DNA of 64,000 nucleotides from Trissonchulus latispiculum (Eukaryota; Nematoda; Enoplea; Enoplida; Ironidae). This document shows, piece by piece, positions 23,901 through 31,721 of the stretch. A program made the translations under genes and the position numbers. Numbering within the stretch: the stretch's first letter is position 1; every line of letters starts with the position of its first letter. Location of the stretch: assembly GCA_030248195.1 (NCBI GenBank), contig JASAND010006661.1:16885-80884 (forward strand). The letters run 5' to 3'. Below the pieces are notes generated by a model that was not told the origin of the DNA, ran no database searches, and was given only the letters and a program-made list of their open reading frames with translations.

Positions 23901-25666
23901 CCAAAAAATAGCTATTTTAAGCATTTTTTGAAGAAATATTCGCCTCCCTTCCCCAGAATCTGTGCCCCTCCAGACGTGGGAGGTCCCCTCAGCCTTCCCC
24001 CCCCTACAGAAATTTTTGTCTAGGACAAAGCCAGCTGTCAGAGTGCTGTCAGCTGGCTTATCTTTAGACAAATTTTCGTAGTGCGGTGTCTTGGAGGATC
24101 TGCTTGCCGTCTAATTGGAATTCGTGGGTTTAGTCAAAGAGGGATCAATTGAAATTGTCAAAAGAGGAATTTTAGGGTAAAAAATTAGTGAGGTTTGGTA
24201 ATTAATTTGGGACTATGAATAAGTCGGGATTTGTAAGGAGCTTTTTTATGGGAGGGAGGCCTCTGCTGTCCCAGAAACAAAAAGCCAGAGTCATTGAAAA
24301 CGTTGGGTTTGAATTTGCGATTACAAACACACTGTTTTATTTGCAGTCCGTAATTGCGTTTTGCCTGTAAAACAGCTGTCTTTGTTAGAGCAAACGACTG
24401 GTTTTGAACACACTTGTGTTCATTTGAATCAGCGCTTTTTAATGTTCTAGGAAGACGAGAATAATGGTTTTGCCGCCGCTGAGTCGAACGCGTTTGAGAA
24501 TGAACCAAATTCGATGCTGGTAGATCCTTCCAGTGATTCCACTGGTGATAACACTGGGGATATGTTCGGCAAGGGAATGTTCAACAGTAAGGCTGTGTCG
24601 TTTACTCTGTATATTAATTTGTGTCCAGTCCAGCTCACTATTTTAGAAATCTTTTTCCGATGATGGGGCTTGCCCTTGCCGAATTGCCTTTGTGCTCGAA
24701 GAGTGATGGTAGTTTCGGGTGGGGCACTGTAGTGTTTTTCTTTGTTTTCAATGTTTTCAGCTTACTTTCGGTGAGAAAGCGCAACGACTTCCCAAAGGGT
24801 CTATGATTCTGGTATCTTTTGTGTAGTGCTTTTGTGGTGATTTTTAAGATGTTATAACTTTCACAATTTTGCGAGTTGGAAAGAGCTTTAAAGAGCCTAA
24901 GGCCAAAAACCAAAACTTTCTTATTTTTTCGCCTAAAAATACGGTACTGGTCCCAGAATGTTAAAGAGCACGAAAATAGGTTATTTCGTAAATTTTACCT
25001 ATTTACGTAAGGGATTACGCCATATGAATCAAAAATACCCAAAAGGAAAACATTGGCAAGGGGTATTTTATGCTTGAATGGCGCCGCTCCCCGCTCAGAA
25101 TCTGACCTGCGTCTTTCTTTTGTAACTTTTTTTGTAACCAGACGTTACCATCACCAACAGTCTGTGAGGCCCAGGAGTACGCTTTTACAACTTCTAACAA
25201 TGTTGTGAGTGGCTTGGTCGATTTGTTTTGGGACAGACCCGAATTCTTTGCCATTAAAACTTTGTTCGTGAATCTTTCAAAATTAAAGTTTTCTAGCTTT
25301 TCTATATACTTATTGAAGTAAAGATAACAATACTATACTGTGTATGTTTGTAGCCATGTATTTCTGCGTTTTGTAGGCCCACCAGAAGAGGGCAACGTAA
25401 TGGGCGGTGTTGGTGGGGATTTGTTCGGGGCTGGGGCTCAGAACGAGGAGTCTTCAAATGGTGCTGATGGCGGTGGTTTTATGGATATGTTTGGAGGAGG
25501 AGGGGGAGGGAATGAAAGTAGCGATCAGGGAATGGGTGGGGATGAGAGCGGCAGTGGTGCGTTCGGTGGGATGTTTGGTGGATTTGGCGGCGCCCAGTCT
25601 CCCCCTGCCGGTGACAATTCAAACGCCGATGGTGATTCTGGATTTGGATTCCCGTTTGGATTTTAA
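11938..25666 (+). CDS. Multi-exon coiled-coil protein with DxFG-rich tail (3' part of gene)
   Basis: Twelve exons joined by AG/GT junctions give about 485 residues ending at TAA 25664-25666. The N-terminal two fifths (exons to 16105 and the start of the next) are a charged heptad-like coiled coil (for example RRLETEVNRLHQEIRRK and LENELASLNLEV). Then comes a Ser/Thr/Pro/Val linker, then an acidic Gly-rich tail with GDMFGKGMF, GDLFGAG, MDMFGGG and GMFGGFGG. Exon phases agree at every junction except 13056/15988. I do not recognise the family. The order coiled coil, disordered linker, repeated D-x-F motifs resembles endocytic adaptors such as EPS15, but no EH domain or canonical DPF is visible, so this is a guess. 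Exons upstream of 11938 were not found. Four introns contain transposon insertions. Confidence 0.75.
12281..12407 (+). CDS. Coiled-coil gene, exon b
   Basis: Acceptor TTTGTTTAG just before 12281 and donor GTACAT at 12408. It takes the single left-over base of exon a to make Ala, then encodes about 42 residues including SRRLETEVNRLHQEIRRKQ, a strong coiled coil. Two bases are left over. Confidence 0.75.
12552..12641 (+). CDS. Coiled-coil gene, exon c
   Basis: Acceptor TATTTTAG, donor GTGTGT at 12642. Encodes LKKTADMLTVTRVELQH followed by a basic/acidic helix ending KQD. Phase continues from exon b and leaves two bases. Confidence 0.7.
12863..13056 (+). CDS. Coiled-coil gene, exon d
   Basis: Acceptor CATTTTTTCAG, donor GTGAAT at 13057. 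About 65 residues including KARLNMLENELASLNLEV, the clearest heptad pattern of the protein. The first codon joins exon c correctly. It leaves one base, which does not fit the next exon in the simplest model. Confidence 0.75.
13106..14720 (+). repeat. Composite satellite: hairpin head, 163-bp array, 147-bp array
   Basis: The head is a GGGGTCGC-GGCA-GCGACCCC hairpin followed by TATAATATG and a CTGCGCAG-rich segment. A 163-bp tandem array follows at about 13745-14175 (GTTTTGCCGT anchors at 13791, 13954 and 14117), then an exact 147-bp array at about 14210-14700 (GTGGTCAAAT anchors at 14221, 14368, 14515 and 14662). The same order recurs at 59912-61237. It sits in the intron after exon d. ORFs across it are tandem-repeat artefacts. 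Internal tandem arrays with a terminal hairpin are seen in some Helitron-like elements, but I see no proof of that here. Confidence 0.85.
14721..15987. other. Intron sequence, no exon recognised
   Basis: Contains a degenerate relative of the composite-satellite head at about 15070-15125 (GGTCGCGAGAGCAAGCCCCTATTATATG). If an exon is missing between 13056 and 15988 it should lie here or inside the satellite; none with open phase and clear splice sites was found. Confidence 0.35.
15988..16105 (+). CDS. Coiled-coil gene, exon e
   Basis: Acceptor TTTTTATTTAG, donor GTACAT at 16106. Encodes AEAWLKNRQIDEQLFKEL and a further charged helix ending RIQK, leaving phase 0. The incoming phase needs two left-over bases, whereas exon d supplies one. 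Use of the AG at 15994-15995, ending GCTGAAG, would restore phase at the cost of a weaker acceptor. Confidence 0.65.
16270..16530. repeat. G-tract repeat fragment in intron
   Basis: Bounded by CATGGGACCCC near 16276 and a CATGGGGGGGAAGG segment near 16509, with an AAAATTTTTCC core. Related in style to family A. No gene. Confidence 0.45.
16885..17003 (+). CDS. Coiled-coil gene, exon f
   Basis: Acceptor TTTGTAG, donor GTAAGT at 17004 (consensus). Begins in phase 0 with EKFETELAKQMSHKASAK, the end of the coiled coil, then a Pro/Val linker PTQPIPVAPVSCGDSSAPVE. Leaves two bases. Confidence 0.8.
17004..17858. other. Intron, nothing recognised
   Basis: AT-rich intron with a TG/TATG microrepeat at about 17797-17822. 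No repeat family or exon is evident. Confidence 0.4.
17859..17898 (+). CDS. Coiled-coil gene, exon g
   Basis: Small 40-nt exon. Acceptor TTGTTCTAG, donor GTAAGG at 17899. It encodes VVDAPQASTGAIS in the linker and continues phase on both sides, which is the best evidence for it. Confidence 0.7.
18149..18293 (+). repeat. 29-bp minisatellite, five copies
   Basis: Five consecutive 29-bp units starting CAACAAGCCTTTTACTTAT; the last two carry single substitutions. It lies 33 bp before the acceptor of the next exon. The two ORFs spanning it are repeat translations and not genes. Confidence 0.95.
18326..18389 (+). CDS. Coiled-coil gene, exon h
   Basis: Acceptor TTTCTTTAG, donor GTAAGC at 18390. 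Encodes TTDHVTVSSVPATASTSTVV, Ser/Thr/Val-rich linker, entering in phase 0 and leaving one base. Confidence 0.75.
18470..18735. repeat. GC-rich palindromic repeat fragment
   Basis: Starts TAGTGCTGTTCACCGGCC, then GGGCCGGCCGGCCCC, then an AAATTCCG-rich segment ending at a GCGCCTTAGGCGC palindrome. The first bases resemble the inverse of 21938-21958. It may be half of a hAT-like element interrupted by the Penelope-like insertion. Confidence 0.45.
18785..20935 (+). mobile_element. Penelope-like retroelement, decayed
   Basis: A frameshifted but readable Penelope-like reverse transcriptase. In order it shows CDCANSKFKDNFHGHVV then TGDLNII (a linker conserved in these elements), ITSVDKASQNYAFICK, KFHKNPIKFRTIVSS, the RT A motif DFSQLYTNL (about 20095), the B motif GIPKGTSCGPFLANLLL (about 20330), FRYIDDITVIK with the catalytic YIDD (about 20460), and a thumb-like FCCYNVFANEIIRIS to RSLKRYFLK segment before a stop at 20932. 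No GIY-YIG endonuclease follows the RT, so it is either an endonuclease-less type or one with the nuclease upstream. It sits in the intron after exon h, in the same orientation as the gene. Confidence 0.85.
19227..19868 (+). pseudogene. Penelope-like RT, longest intact ORF segment
   Basis: A 213-residue open stretch covering the pre-RT linker and finger region: CDCANSK at about residues 23-29, HGHVVTGDLNII at 33-45, and ITSVDKASQNYAFICK around 136-151. It runs out of frame at PFTSAKIS. The continuation (KFHKNPIKFR) lies in another frame directly downstream, and at least two more shifts or stops follow. Not a functional gene. Confidence 0.8.
20960..21840. other. Intron sequence, nothing recognised
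   Basis: AT-rich sequence after the Penelope-like remnant. Short ORFs lack any recognisable domain. Confidence 0.35.
21841..21958. repeat. GC-rich micro-palindromic repeat (CCGGCCGG)
   Basis: A GC island in AT-rich intron: repeated GGCCGGC units in both orientations, ending CGGCCGGTGCACAATACTA. The end resembles the inverse of 18474 onward, hence a possible hAT-like terminus. Confidence 0.5.
22222..22275 (+). CDS. Coiled-coil gene, exon i
   Basis: Acceptor TTTATATTTAG, donor GTAAGT at 22276. The single carried base makes Ala, then STFPMPSSEFRAVSFSA. Leaves one base. Linker region. Confidence 0.75.
22392..22465. repeat. ATT/AT-rich microsatellite
   Basis: Irregular TTA/TATTA repeats immediately upstream of the next acceptor region. 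Confidence 0.8.
22486..22652 (+). CDS. Coiled-coil gene, exon j
   Basis: Acceptor CATGTTTTAG, donor GTAATA at 22653. Takes one base to make Ala, then a Ser/Thr-rich segment SSSVMSTTSSSQQLLDHGRP and PFDAPIVAPPPEGEMPY. Leaves phase 0. Confidence 0.8.
23049..23584. mobile_element. TTA-flanked foldback MITE (PIF/Harbinger-like)
   Basis: Starts AGCCCGGTTCATACTTGTCT and ends with the inverse AGACAAGTATGAACCGGGCT. The arms extend through GAGTCTCTGTCTTTATGTC. TTA lies directly on each side (23046-23048 and 23585-23587), the 3-bp target duplication of PIF/Harbinger elements. About 536 bp, in the intron after exon j. The ORF at 23171-23392 is interior sequence without a recognisable domain. Confidence 0.8.
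23800..23895. repeat. GATCG micro-repeat inverted pair
   Basis: GGATCGGATCGGATCG on the left and CCGATCCGATCCGATCC on the right around an AT-rich spacer, ending ACATCACTACT. One of several loci where a short GC-containing unit is repeated and inverted. Confidence 0.6.
23896..24450. other. Intron, nothing firm recognised
   Basis: A C-rich fragment near 23940-24005 may be G-tract repeat debris. The rest is ordinary intron DNA before the acceptor at 24450. Confidence 0.35.
24451..24586 (+). CDS. Coiled-coil gene, exon k
   Basis: Acceptor AATGTTCTAG, donor GTAAGG at 24587. Phase 0 entry. Acidic segment EDENNGFAAAESNAFENEP, then DSTGDNTGDMFGKGMFN, starting the DxFG-rich tail. Leaves one base. 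Confidence 0.8.
24808..25056. mobile_element. Internally deleted derivative of a TTAA-family element
   Basis: GGTATCTTTTGTGTAGTGCTTTTGTG at the left and CAAAAATACCCAAAAGGAAAAC at the right match the two ends of the 1015-bp element at 52617-53631, including GAGCTTTA...AAGGCCAAAAACCAAAACTT. About 770 bp of the centre is missing and the terminal TTAA are eroded. It lies in the intron after exon k. Confidence 0.75.
25377..25666 (+). CDS. Coiled-coil gene, terminal exon
   Basis: Acceptor TTTTGTAG. The carried base makes Ser, then PPEEGNVMGGVGGDLFGAG and a Gly/Asp/Ser-rich tail with MDMFGGG and GMFGGFGG, ending FGFPFGF and TAA. The repeated [DG]-[LM]-F-G units are spaced through exons k and l. In clathrin-adaptor tails, short D-x-F motifs bind AP-2 appendages; whether these do is unknown. 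Strongly biased composition, but the open phase across 12 exons supports it as coding. Confidence 0.85.
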
Positions 25667-26359
25667 CCTTTCTTTATTTCTTGTTTCTTTGTTTTTGTTT
25701 TATCTTGTTTTGTTTGTAGTATTTGCCAATGTTTGTTCATTTGTTTGTTTGTTTTACTCATTTCGTTCTCTGTTTTATGAATTTGGCTGTTTTGAGTTTT
25801 TGGTTTTTAAGCCGGTGGTTGTATTATAGTTGTTTTGGCCCCATTGTTGTTACAGTTCACGAGCTGTCTTTAATACAATGTGTCGCTAAATGTATTTCCT
25901 GTTACTGAGGGAAGTATCAGCAATTCGTTTTGCCCAAAAGTTGCCAAAATGGTGAAAAGATAATTTGCTCCCATAATCAAGCAGTCAAAATCTTCTCAGC
26001 ATTGAGATTTTATTACAAGCTGGAATTAGGTGATAATTTACGTTGCCTGTTTTTGAAGGACAATGCTAATTGCTCGTTTTCTCTTAGCATCCTATATATA
26101 GTTTCAACGACTATGTGGAGAGTAAAACAGTTAGAGGAGAACACGTCTAAATTTTGGGCTTTTCATTCCATTCCGTCGCTTGTCTATTTGGTGTTGTGAT
26201 GCTGTAAGAGATATAATGAAATGAATTTTAATTTATTGAGAAAATTCAAAAAATTTGTTTTATTTTTACATTTATTTCAAAATAACTAACATTAAACAAT
26301 AGCAGAAAGAGGTAAAGAAAGAGAGGTAAGGTAGTAGTAGATTGGTGGTAAAGGAGGAG
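25667..26359. other. 3' flank between convergent genes
   Basis: T-rich sequence directly after the stop, probably the 3' untranslated region of the coiled-coil gene. I see no clean AATAAA. The ORF at 25930-26199 has no recognisable domain. The recombinase ORF on the other strand ends at 26360. Confidence 0.4.
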
Positions 26360-27331
26360 TCATGTAACAGAAGCAGAAGCGGCAATTAACTGAGTGTCTG
26401 ATGCGTGTAGATAGTGCCGAGTAACTGTTTCGGGCCGAGTCCAACGACCATACTGCATGATGACGTGAAGAGGATGGCCTGCGTCCGCAGCGGCAGTGGC
26501 GGCACCCTTGCGAAAAGAGTGGAAAGAGATATGAGGATCTAAGTGGAGGGTTTGAAGCAAATTACGGAGTGCTGATCGGGCTGAGTTATAGGTCATAGGT
26601 AAAGCAGTAAGAAAAGAGCCACGCATGCTGGGAAAAACATAGCAGGTAAGGGCTAACGACGCTAACGGTAAGAGGGTGCGGTATCGTTGATATAGCGGAG
26701 CGGGAGACGTGGGAAGGTTACCCCGGGGCACTTTGACGACGGTTTGGTGAAATTGCTTCGTTTTTGAAGTAACAAGGGTCACTTCGAGGACGGAATCGGC
26801 GATACGTATATGCTGATGCTGCAAAGTCAAGAGTTCGCTAATGCGAAAAGCGCCAGCGAAAAGCAGGGATAGGAGGAATGCGAAACGAAGAGACGTTAAC
26901 GAGCCATCGGCGGATAAGTAATCAAGCATGAGATGTAGCTGTGGTTTAGAGACAATGGATGTACGAGGCAGGGATGGTTTCGCTGAACGTTTGCAAGCCT
27001 CCAATGCCAATTTGGTTAAAGGATTGCCCGTTGGAGAGGATAGATGTGTGATGTGGTGGGCCCAGCTAATGGCGCTCCAGGCAGTAGTCCTAGTAGAAAG
27101 AGAATGGGAGGTGTGACTCAGGTATTGAAAATAGAGGATGGCAGTTAGAGGGGAACAAGGGAGCCACTCGAGACTACGAGAGCAAGCCCATTGGGAGAAT
27201 TTGCGCAGAGCAGAAAGATACTGAGAGGTAGTAGAGCTGGCCTTGGCTTGAAGCAGGAAAGGAAATACAGAACGCGGCACGGATGAGGAGAAAGAGGAAG
27301 TGAAGACATCAGTCAGTTCTGCAACAGACAA
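26360..27331 (-). CDS. Tyrosine recombinase, solitary (Crypton-like)
   Basis: A 323-residue intact ORF with an N-terminal SAM-like core-binding region (about 1-115: TSQYLSALRKFSQWA, SPLTAILYFQYL) and a complete tyrosine-recombinase catalytic set. The set is Arg163 in AFRISELL, Lys190/192 in TSKTKQ, His271-x-x-Arg274 in HSFRKG, Trp297 in YGRW, and the nucleophile Tyr307 in RHYLH. It would cut and rejoin DNA through a 3'-phosphotyrosine. No reverse transcriptase or RNase H is adjacent, so it is Crypton-like rather than a full DIRS element, or a host-captured copy. A polypyrimidine tract and TGTTGCAG precede codon 5, so the real coding region may include an upstream exon. Confidence 0.85.
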   Translation of the reverse strand: MSVAELTDVFTSSFSSSVPRSVFPFLLQAKASSTTSQYLSALRKFSQWACSRSLEWLPCSPLTAILYFQYLSHTSHSLSTRTTAWSAISWAHHITHLSSPTGNPLTKLALEACKRSAKPSLPRTSIVSKPQLHLMLDYLSADGSLTSLRFAFLLSLLFAGAFRISELLTLQHQHIRIADSVLEVTLVTSKTKQFHQTVVKVPRGNLPTSPAPLYQRYRTLLPLASLALTCYVFPSMRGSFLTALPMTYNSARSALRNLLQTLHLDPHISFHSFRKGAATAAADAGHPLHVIMQYGRWTRPETVTRHYLHASDTQLIAASASVT

Positions 27332-27730
27332 AAAAGGAAGAAAGTAGAGAAAAATAGAAGAAAAAAACGGGGAGGGAAGGGGGGAGTTGCGGCTATTCCA
27401 GAGAGGTTAAAGCTGAGCGAAATGGGACCGGAAAAATAATGAACCACCAGTCTAAGGCTACCAAGTGCGAGATGGTAGAGTGACACGGACTTAAATAGTG
27501 AGATAAGGAATATGCAAATTTGGAACAGAAGTTATATTATGCATGTTATGTTTAGCTTGCTAGCGATATAAAGTATAATACTGCAATATTTGAAAATGTC
27601 GGTTTTTCCTGTTCTTTTCGCAAAGTACACAGTGACCGCCACACCTTTGTTGTATTAGTCTCATTGTGCCTTTCTGTTGGTTTATTCGTTTTATTGTTTT
27701 GTTTTTGTTAAAATAAATTTGTGTAATTTC
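27332..27730. other. Upstream flank of the recombinase
   Basis: On the minus strand the first 60 bp are pyrimidine-rich (CTTTCTTCCTTTTTTGTCTG), like a splice-acceptor tract. The rest is ordinary. No terminal inverted repeats were found around the ORF. Confidence 0.35.
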
Positions 27731-27733
27731 TAG

Positions 27734-27931
27734 GTGAAAATTCGGGTGCATACTCGTAAGGTTGTGCCGTTAGGTGAGTGCCCCGGTCTAGGTCGGACCA
27801 GAGTTAAATTGCTCATCCATGATCCGGGCACGGTCCGGTGTGTTAACCCTTTTCATCCTGAATTATCGCAACATCAATTAAGGAATTATTGCGATTATTT
27901 TTGCCAGCCTACAGGACATCGACATTGGTAA
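27734..27931 (+). CDS. Possible exon or ORF with a CVNPFH motif (uncertain)
   Basis: A 65-residue open stretch preceded by a plausible acceptor (GTGTAATTTCTAG). It reads VKIRVHTRKVVPLGECPG, then a basic segment, then RCVNPFHPEL and a Cys/His-rich end (NYCDYFCQPTGHRHW). C-V-N-P-x-H is the zinc-ligand pattern of SMAD MH1 domains and also of HNH_3 nucleases, but the surrounding residues fit neither well. No neighbouring exon was found. It may be chance. Confidence 0.2.
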   Translation: MKIRVHTRKVVPLGECPGLGRTRVKLLIHDPGTVRCVNPFHPELSQHQLRNYCDYFCQPTGHRHW

Positions 27932-28124
27932 TCTGCAATCCCTTCGATTGAATCGATTGAATCACCTGAGCTCGTCCTGCGATTAGTTGTTCCTGAACAA
28001 CTGCAGGCTTCGCATAATCTACAAGGTTTAAGCTAGCAAATTCGAAACAGGATATAGCAATGGCAGAAAAACAAAGCATTCACGGCAAATAAAAACAGGC
28101 AAAAGGTACTCTGATAACAGCTTT

Positions 28125-28450
28125 TCATGAAACATTGAAACAATTGCGTGTTGGGAGTTGGCCGGATTTTTCGTTGCCAATTGGCTTGGCCAGAGTTTGG
28201 TACGTTGGCCGCCAACAGCTAACGGCCAATTGGCCGTTCGTTAACCGGTCAACGTGCAGTTTTCGAGCCCAGATGGGATTTTTTTCCTGCAAACCCCGAA
28301 ACATTGCTAAAATTTTTCTGACTTTATTTTGAATGGATACGGTTGTAGCCAATTGTCCTGCAAATTTTCGGATGACGGCCGACCGCCAACGCGTTCCTCG
28401 AGTGTTGGTTGGCCGTTGGTCGAAATGGCAAACATCCAGCACTATTGAAT
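28125..28450. repeat. GGCCAATTGGCC micro-palindromic repeat element
   Basis: Left part CGTGTTGGGAGTTGGCCGG, with repeated GGCCAATTGGCCGTT units. Right part GGTTGGCCGTTGGTCGAAATGG ending CCAGCACTA. The ends are imperfect inverses, so it is probably a hAT-like miniature element, though no target duplication was found. A related block is at 31555-31680. Confidence 0.5.
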
Positions 28451-28559
28451 AGTTGTGATAATTTTCCGACAATCAGTAGCATTAATATTTAGTTTGTTTT
28501 CAATATCAGCCTAAATATGGTATCTTGGATTTTCTAAAAAGTTCTGCCCTTCCGGACAC

Positions 28560-28720
28560 AGTTAAGCTTGAAGCCTTTCACACTTTGTATGTATTATGGA
28601 ATAATAATATTCGTTGATACATTATGCTAACCTAGGTACAATAAGTCTGAAGCTTTCAACACTTGTCCGTATTATAGAATAATTATATTCGTCGCTACAC
28701 GTTAGGGTTGTGCCAGGGCC
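28560..28720 (+). repeat. Tandem duplication, about 80-bp unit, two copies
   Basis: CTTGAAGCCTTTCACACTTTG...TATTATGGAATAATAATATTCG is followed about 80 bp later by a diverged copy, TCTGAAGCTTTCAACACTTG...TATTATAGAATAATTATATTCG. Confidence 0.7.
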
Positions 28721-29283
28721 GTGAAGCATGGCGCATGAAACATGCCCGGCCCGCATATTTCTAATCTGTGTCACTGGAATACGCATTCTAAAATGTGTAG
28801 CGTAAATACGCAAGCGATTGGAAAGTGTGTACTTGGAATGCGCAGCATACTTTCTAGTGTTTCATTCTATGTATGCTATTATTGGCTCATATAAATACGT
28901 AATATACCCATTGCGTATGCTATTAGTGCTGCATACAATGAGTTATGAACATGTTAGTGGAGAAATTTAAAAAAATATAACCGCTCAGCCAGTGTCAAAT
29001 AGCAAAGGTAAGGTAGCTTAAAGTTTTAAAAATACTTATTTTCGTTAAATCCAATATGCATTCGAACACATTTCAAAATATTAACAAAACAAAAGGTAGG
29101 CAAAATATTAAGTTTTTCATAGTTTAAGTTTCTGTGTTTTCTGTTTTTCTGTTTTTTACAAATATTCTATTTCTGATTTTGCAGATATTGTACTCTGGGC
29201 TTATTCTAGTGGGGGCGGGGTGCCCCCATAAACACCCTCCCCCCCAAAAATCATCCCCCCCAAAAGTGGGTGCCCCTATTGGT
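28721..29283. other. AT-rich flank with short G-tract fragment
   Basis: No gene is seen. About 29205-29280 holds a small G/C-run fragment like family A. Confidence 0.35.
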
Positions 29284-29291
29284 ACCAAACT

Positions 29292-30283
29292 ACGGTTGTA
29301 TTGATGCGACCTCAAAAGCTTCGATTCGATTCAGTTCGATTTTCGTCTTTGAAAAATCATCAGATTTGATTCAGTTCGATTTGCGCACCCGAGAAATGAA
29401 CTGATTTGATTCAGTTCGATTTTTTCGGTTTGAAAGACTTGATTTTGATGCAGTTTTTAGCGAATATGAATTTTGATGCGACTTTTGATTTTCAAATTTC
29501 AAAGTGAGAACATTAAATTTCATGACTTGTTTAGACTTAGAGAACATTCATTACATTTTCATTTTTCATAATATTGAATACCCATTGCTGTCGTTGATAT
29601 TCTTAATATGCTTAATGCTTAATAATAATTAGCTGCCGAGCGGTTGGTCCCGGTACTTCTATATCCTGGTCTTTGGCGATTGTCCACATTGCTGAAAACC
29701 ATGCACGATGAGCCCGGAATAGGAAGAAGAAGAATATTCTTAATATGATTTAGACTTCTTGGCTTCAATGAAGTCCTTGCATGCTAATCTTGATCAACTT
29801 TAGGGCTAATCAACTTTAATGTAAAAATAATGATCTGACGGTCTCGCTAAACGCAATAGGCTGCATTGAAGCAATAAACCTATTCCTGCAAAAGCCGTGG
29901 GCACTGCCATAGTGAAGAGCACAAAAACAAACCTTAAATGCACATAGTAATATTTGATATATTATATACTATGTCGTATTTGAAAAGATGCATGTAAAGT
30001 ATTTTTCATATTGCATTATACTAAGTGAAAGCTTTTAGCATATATTCTGCTGAATCAAAATGTGAATCAAAATCGCATCAAAATCAAAATTACTGATTCT
30101 TAGGAAAAAGTTTTGATCTGATTCAGTTCGATTTTGGCTTCTGAAAATTCAGCTAGATTTGATTCAGTTTGATTTTTTGTTGTGAAAAATTAAATGATTT
30201 GATTCAGTTCAGTTAATCAAAAATCAAAAGTCGCATCAAAACACTTTTGATTCGATTCGAATCAAAAATCAAAACAACAGTAT
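29292..30283. mobile_element. hAT-like MITE built of GATTCAGTTCGATTT repeats
   Basis: The direct 8-bp repeat ACCAAACT lies at 29284-29291 and 30284-30291, immediately outside imperfect terminal inverses (ACGGTTGTATTGAT against ACTGTTGTTTTGAT). Both subterminal regions carry several copies of TTTGATTCAGTTCGATTT and a TGATGCGAC motif. 992 bp, no ORF with a domain. Confidence 0.75.
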
Positions 30284-31121
30284 ACCAAACTTTGCCCTGA
30301 AAAAAATCGTTCAGAAGACCAAATTTTCAAAAATTTTCCGGCTTCGCCGGAGATTTTTCACTCAATTTTTGCCCTTTTCAACACTAAATCTGCTTATCTG
30401 CTTATTTTTGCTATAAAAATCAAATCAAGTTATATAGTATATGCCAGAAAAATAGCGCTATTTTTAGCATATTTTTCGAAGTTCGAAGAGTTGGCCGGCC
30501 GGCCATTCGAGCCGCTCGGACCGTTCGCGCTATCTGAGCTATTTCAGTAGTTTGTCTTCTCTTAAAATTATTGATTTTTTCGTTGTGACTTGTGCCGTCC
30601 TTTGTCCGGCCACTCACTGCTGTCTTGTTCAGAAGCGATATATTTGAAGCAAAATGTATAGACAAGTTTAGAACATAATTCTGCTATCCAATTGCTATTA
30701 GCAAGCATGTTGCAACTTTATACAGATTTTTTCTATCTGCAAAATGTTATGGTTTAGTTTAGTTAGCAGCAAATTGTCTTCAAACAAACATTTGTAAAAT
30801 TCAAAAAGAACTAGTTACTCTGCCTGAGGCGGCACACAAACCCTGGTTTGGTACAAGGAAACTAACAAGTAAAACTTTGTAAGTAAAAAGTAAAAAATCT
30901 GCTAAATATAAGTTGTGTGAATGCTTTTCCAACGATTAATTTTTATTTCTTTTTGGACGATTCAATACTTAACCAAAAATCTTGCAATCCACAACATAAG
31001 CTTTATAGCTCCAGTGTGATGGTTATAAATTAGTGCTCAAAGCATTATCTGAACATTATGAAATGAATAGCTACTGTTGCACTTGAAGTTACAGCGGATA
31101 TGTACCTCATATTAATAAAAC
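30284..31121. other. AT-rich DNA with short repeat debris
   Basis: A TTTTCCGGCTTCGCCGGAGA segment near 30335 is a family B fragment, and a GGCCGGCCGGCC run lies at about 30493. No gene is recognised. Confidence 0.35.
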
Positions 31122-31320
31122 TGCTCGAGCAAACTTGATGCGATTTGAGCCACTCTTGGCTGGGCCTCTCTGCAGCTGTCGGGTTGTACTCGGTCCGCAC
31201 TCGGGCCGTTCGGGGTGTTCGGGCCGTGAATCGGGCCTCGGGCTTCGGGCCGGGCCAGCCCGGCCCGAAGAGGTTGGTTGGCCCGAGCGCGAGCCCTGCC
31301 CGAGAAATTTCTTAACGGCA
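31122..31320. repeat. CGGGCC micro-repeat block
   Basis: Alternating CGGGCC/GGCCCG units in both orientations around GGGCCGGGCCAGCCCGGCCCG. ORFs across it are low-complexity. Confidence 0.6.
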
Positions 31321-31549
31321 CAATCCTCCTACTGCACGTATGCTGGCGTGTACATTACGTTGGAGTGATAAGTGATAACGTAAAGAAATGGGTCTAGTCG
31401 TACTCCGAAATCTAATTACTTTGCGAGTATGCCGTTTACCCTTCCGCATATTATTTTTTACTTGCAAACTCTTAACATAACGTAAACCGTCGAAAGAGCG
31501 CACAAGAAAACCATTTCTCTACAAGTGTAGATCTGAAAATCCATACGTC

Positions 31550-31682
31550 TAAACTAGGCCAACGACCCAACGGACAGCAAACAGCCAATGGCCAATTGGT
31601 CGTCCAAAGGCTAACAGTCAAAAGCCAACGGCCAATGGCTTGGCCGGCCATTGGCCGCACCGGCCAACGCCCAACACTAATT
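31550..31682. repeat. GGCCAATGGCC micro-palindromic repeat
   Basis: Dense CCAACGGCCAATGGC units ending CCGGCCAACGCCCAACACTA. Similar to 28125-28450. Confidence 0.55.
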
Positions 31683-31721
31683 GCGAGGTATCACAACAAA
31701 ATGTTTTCATTTTTCGAGCAC

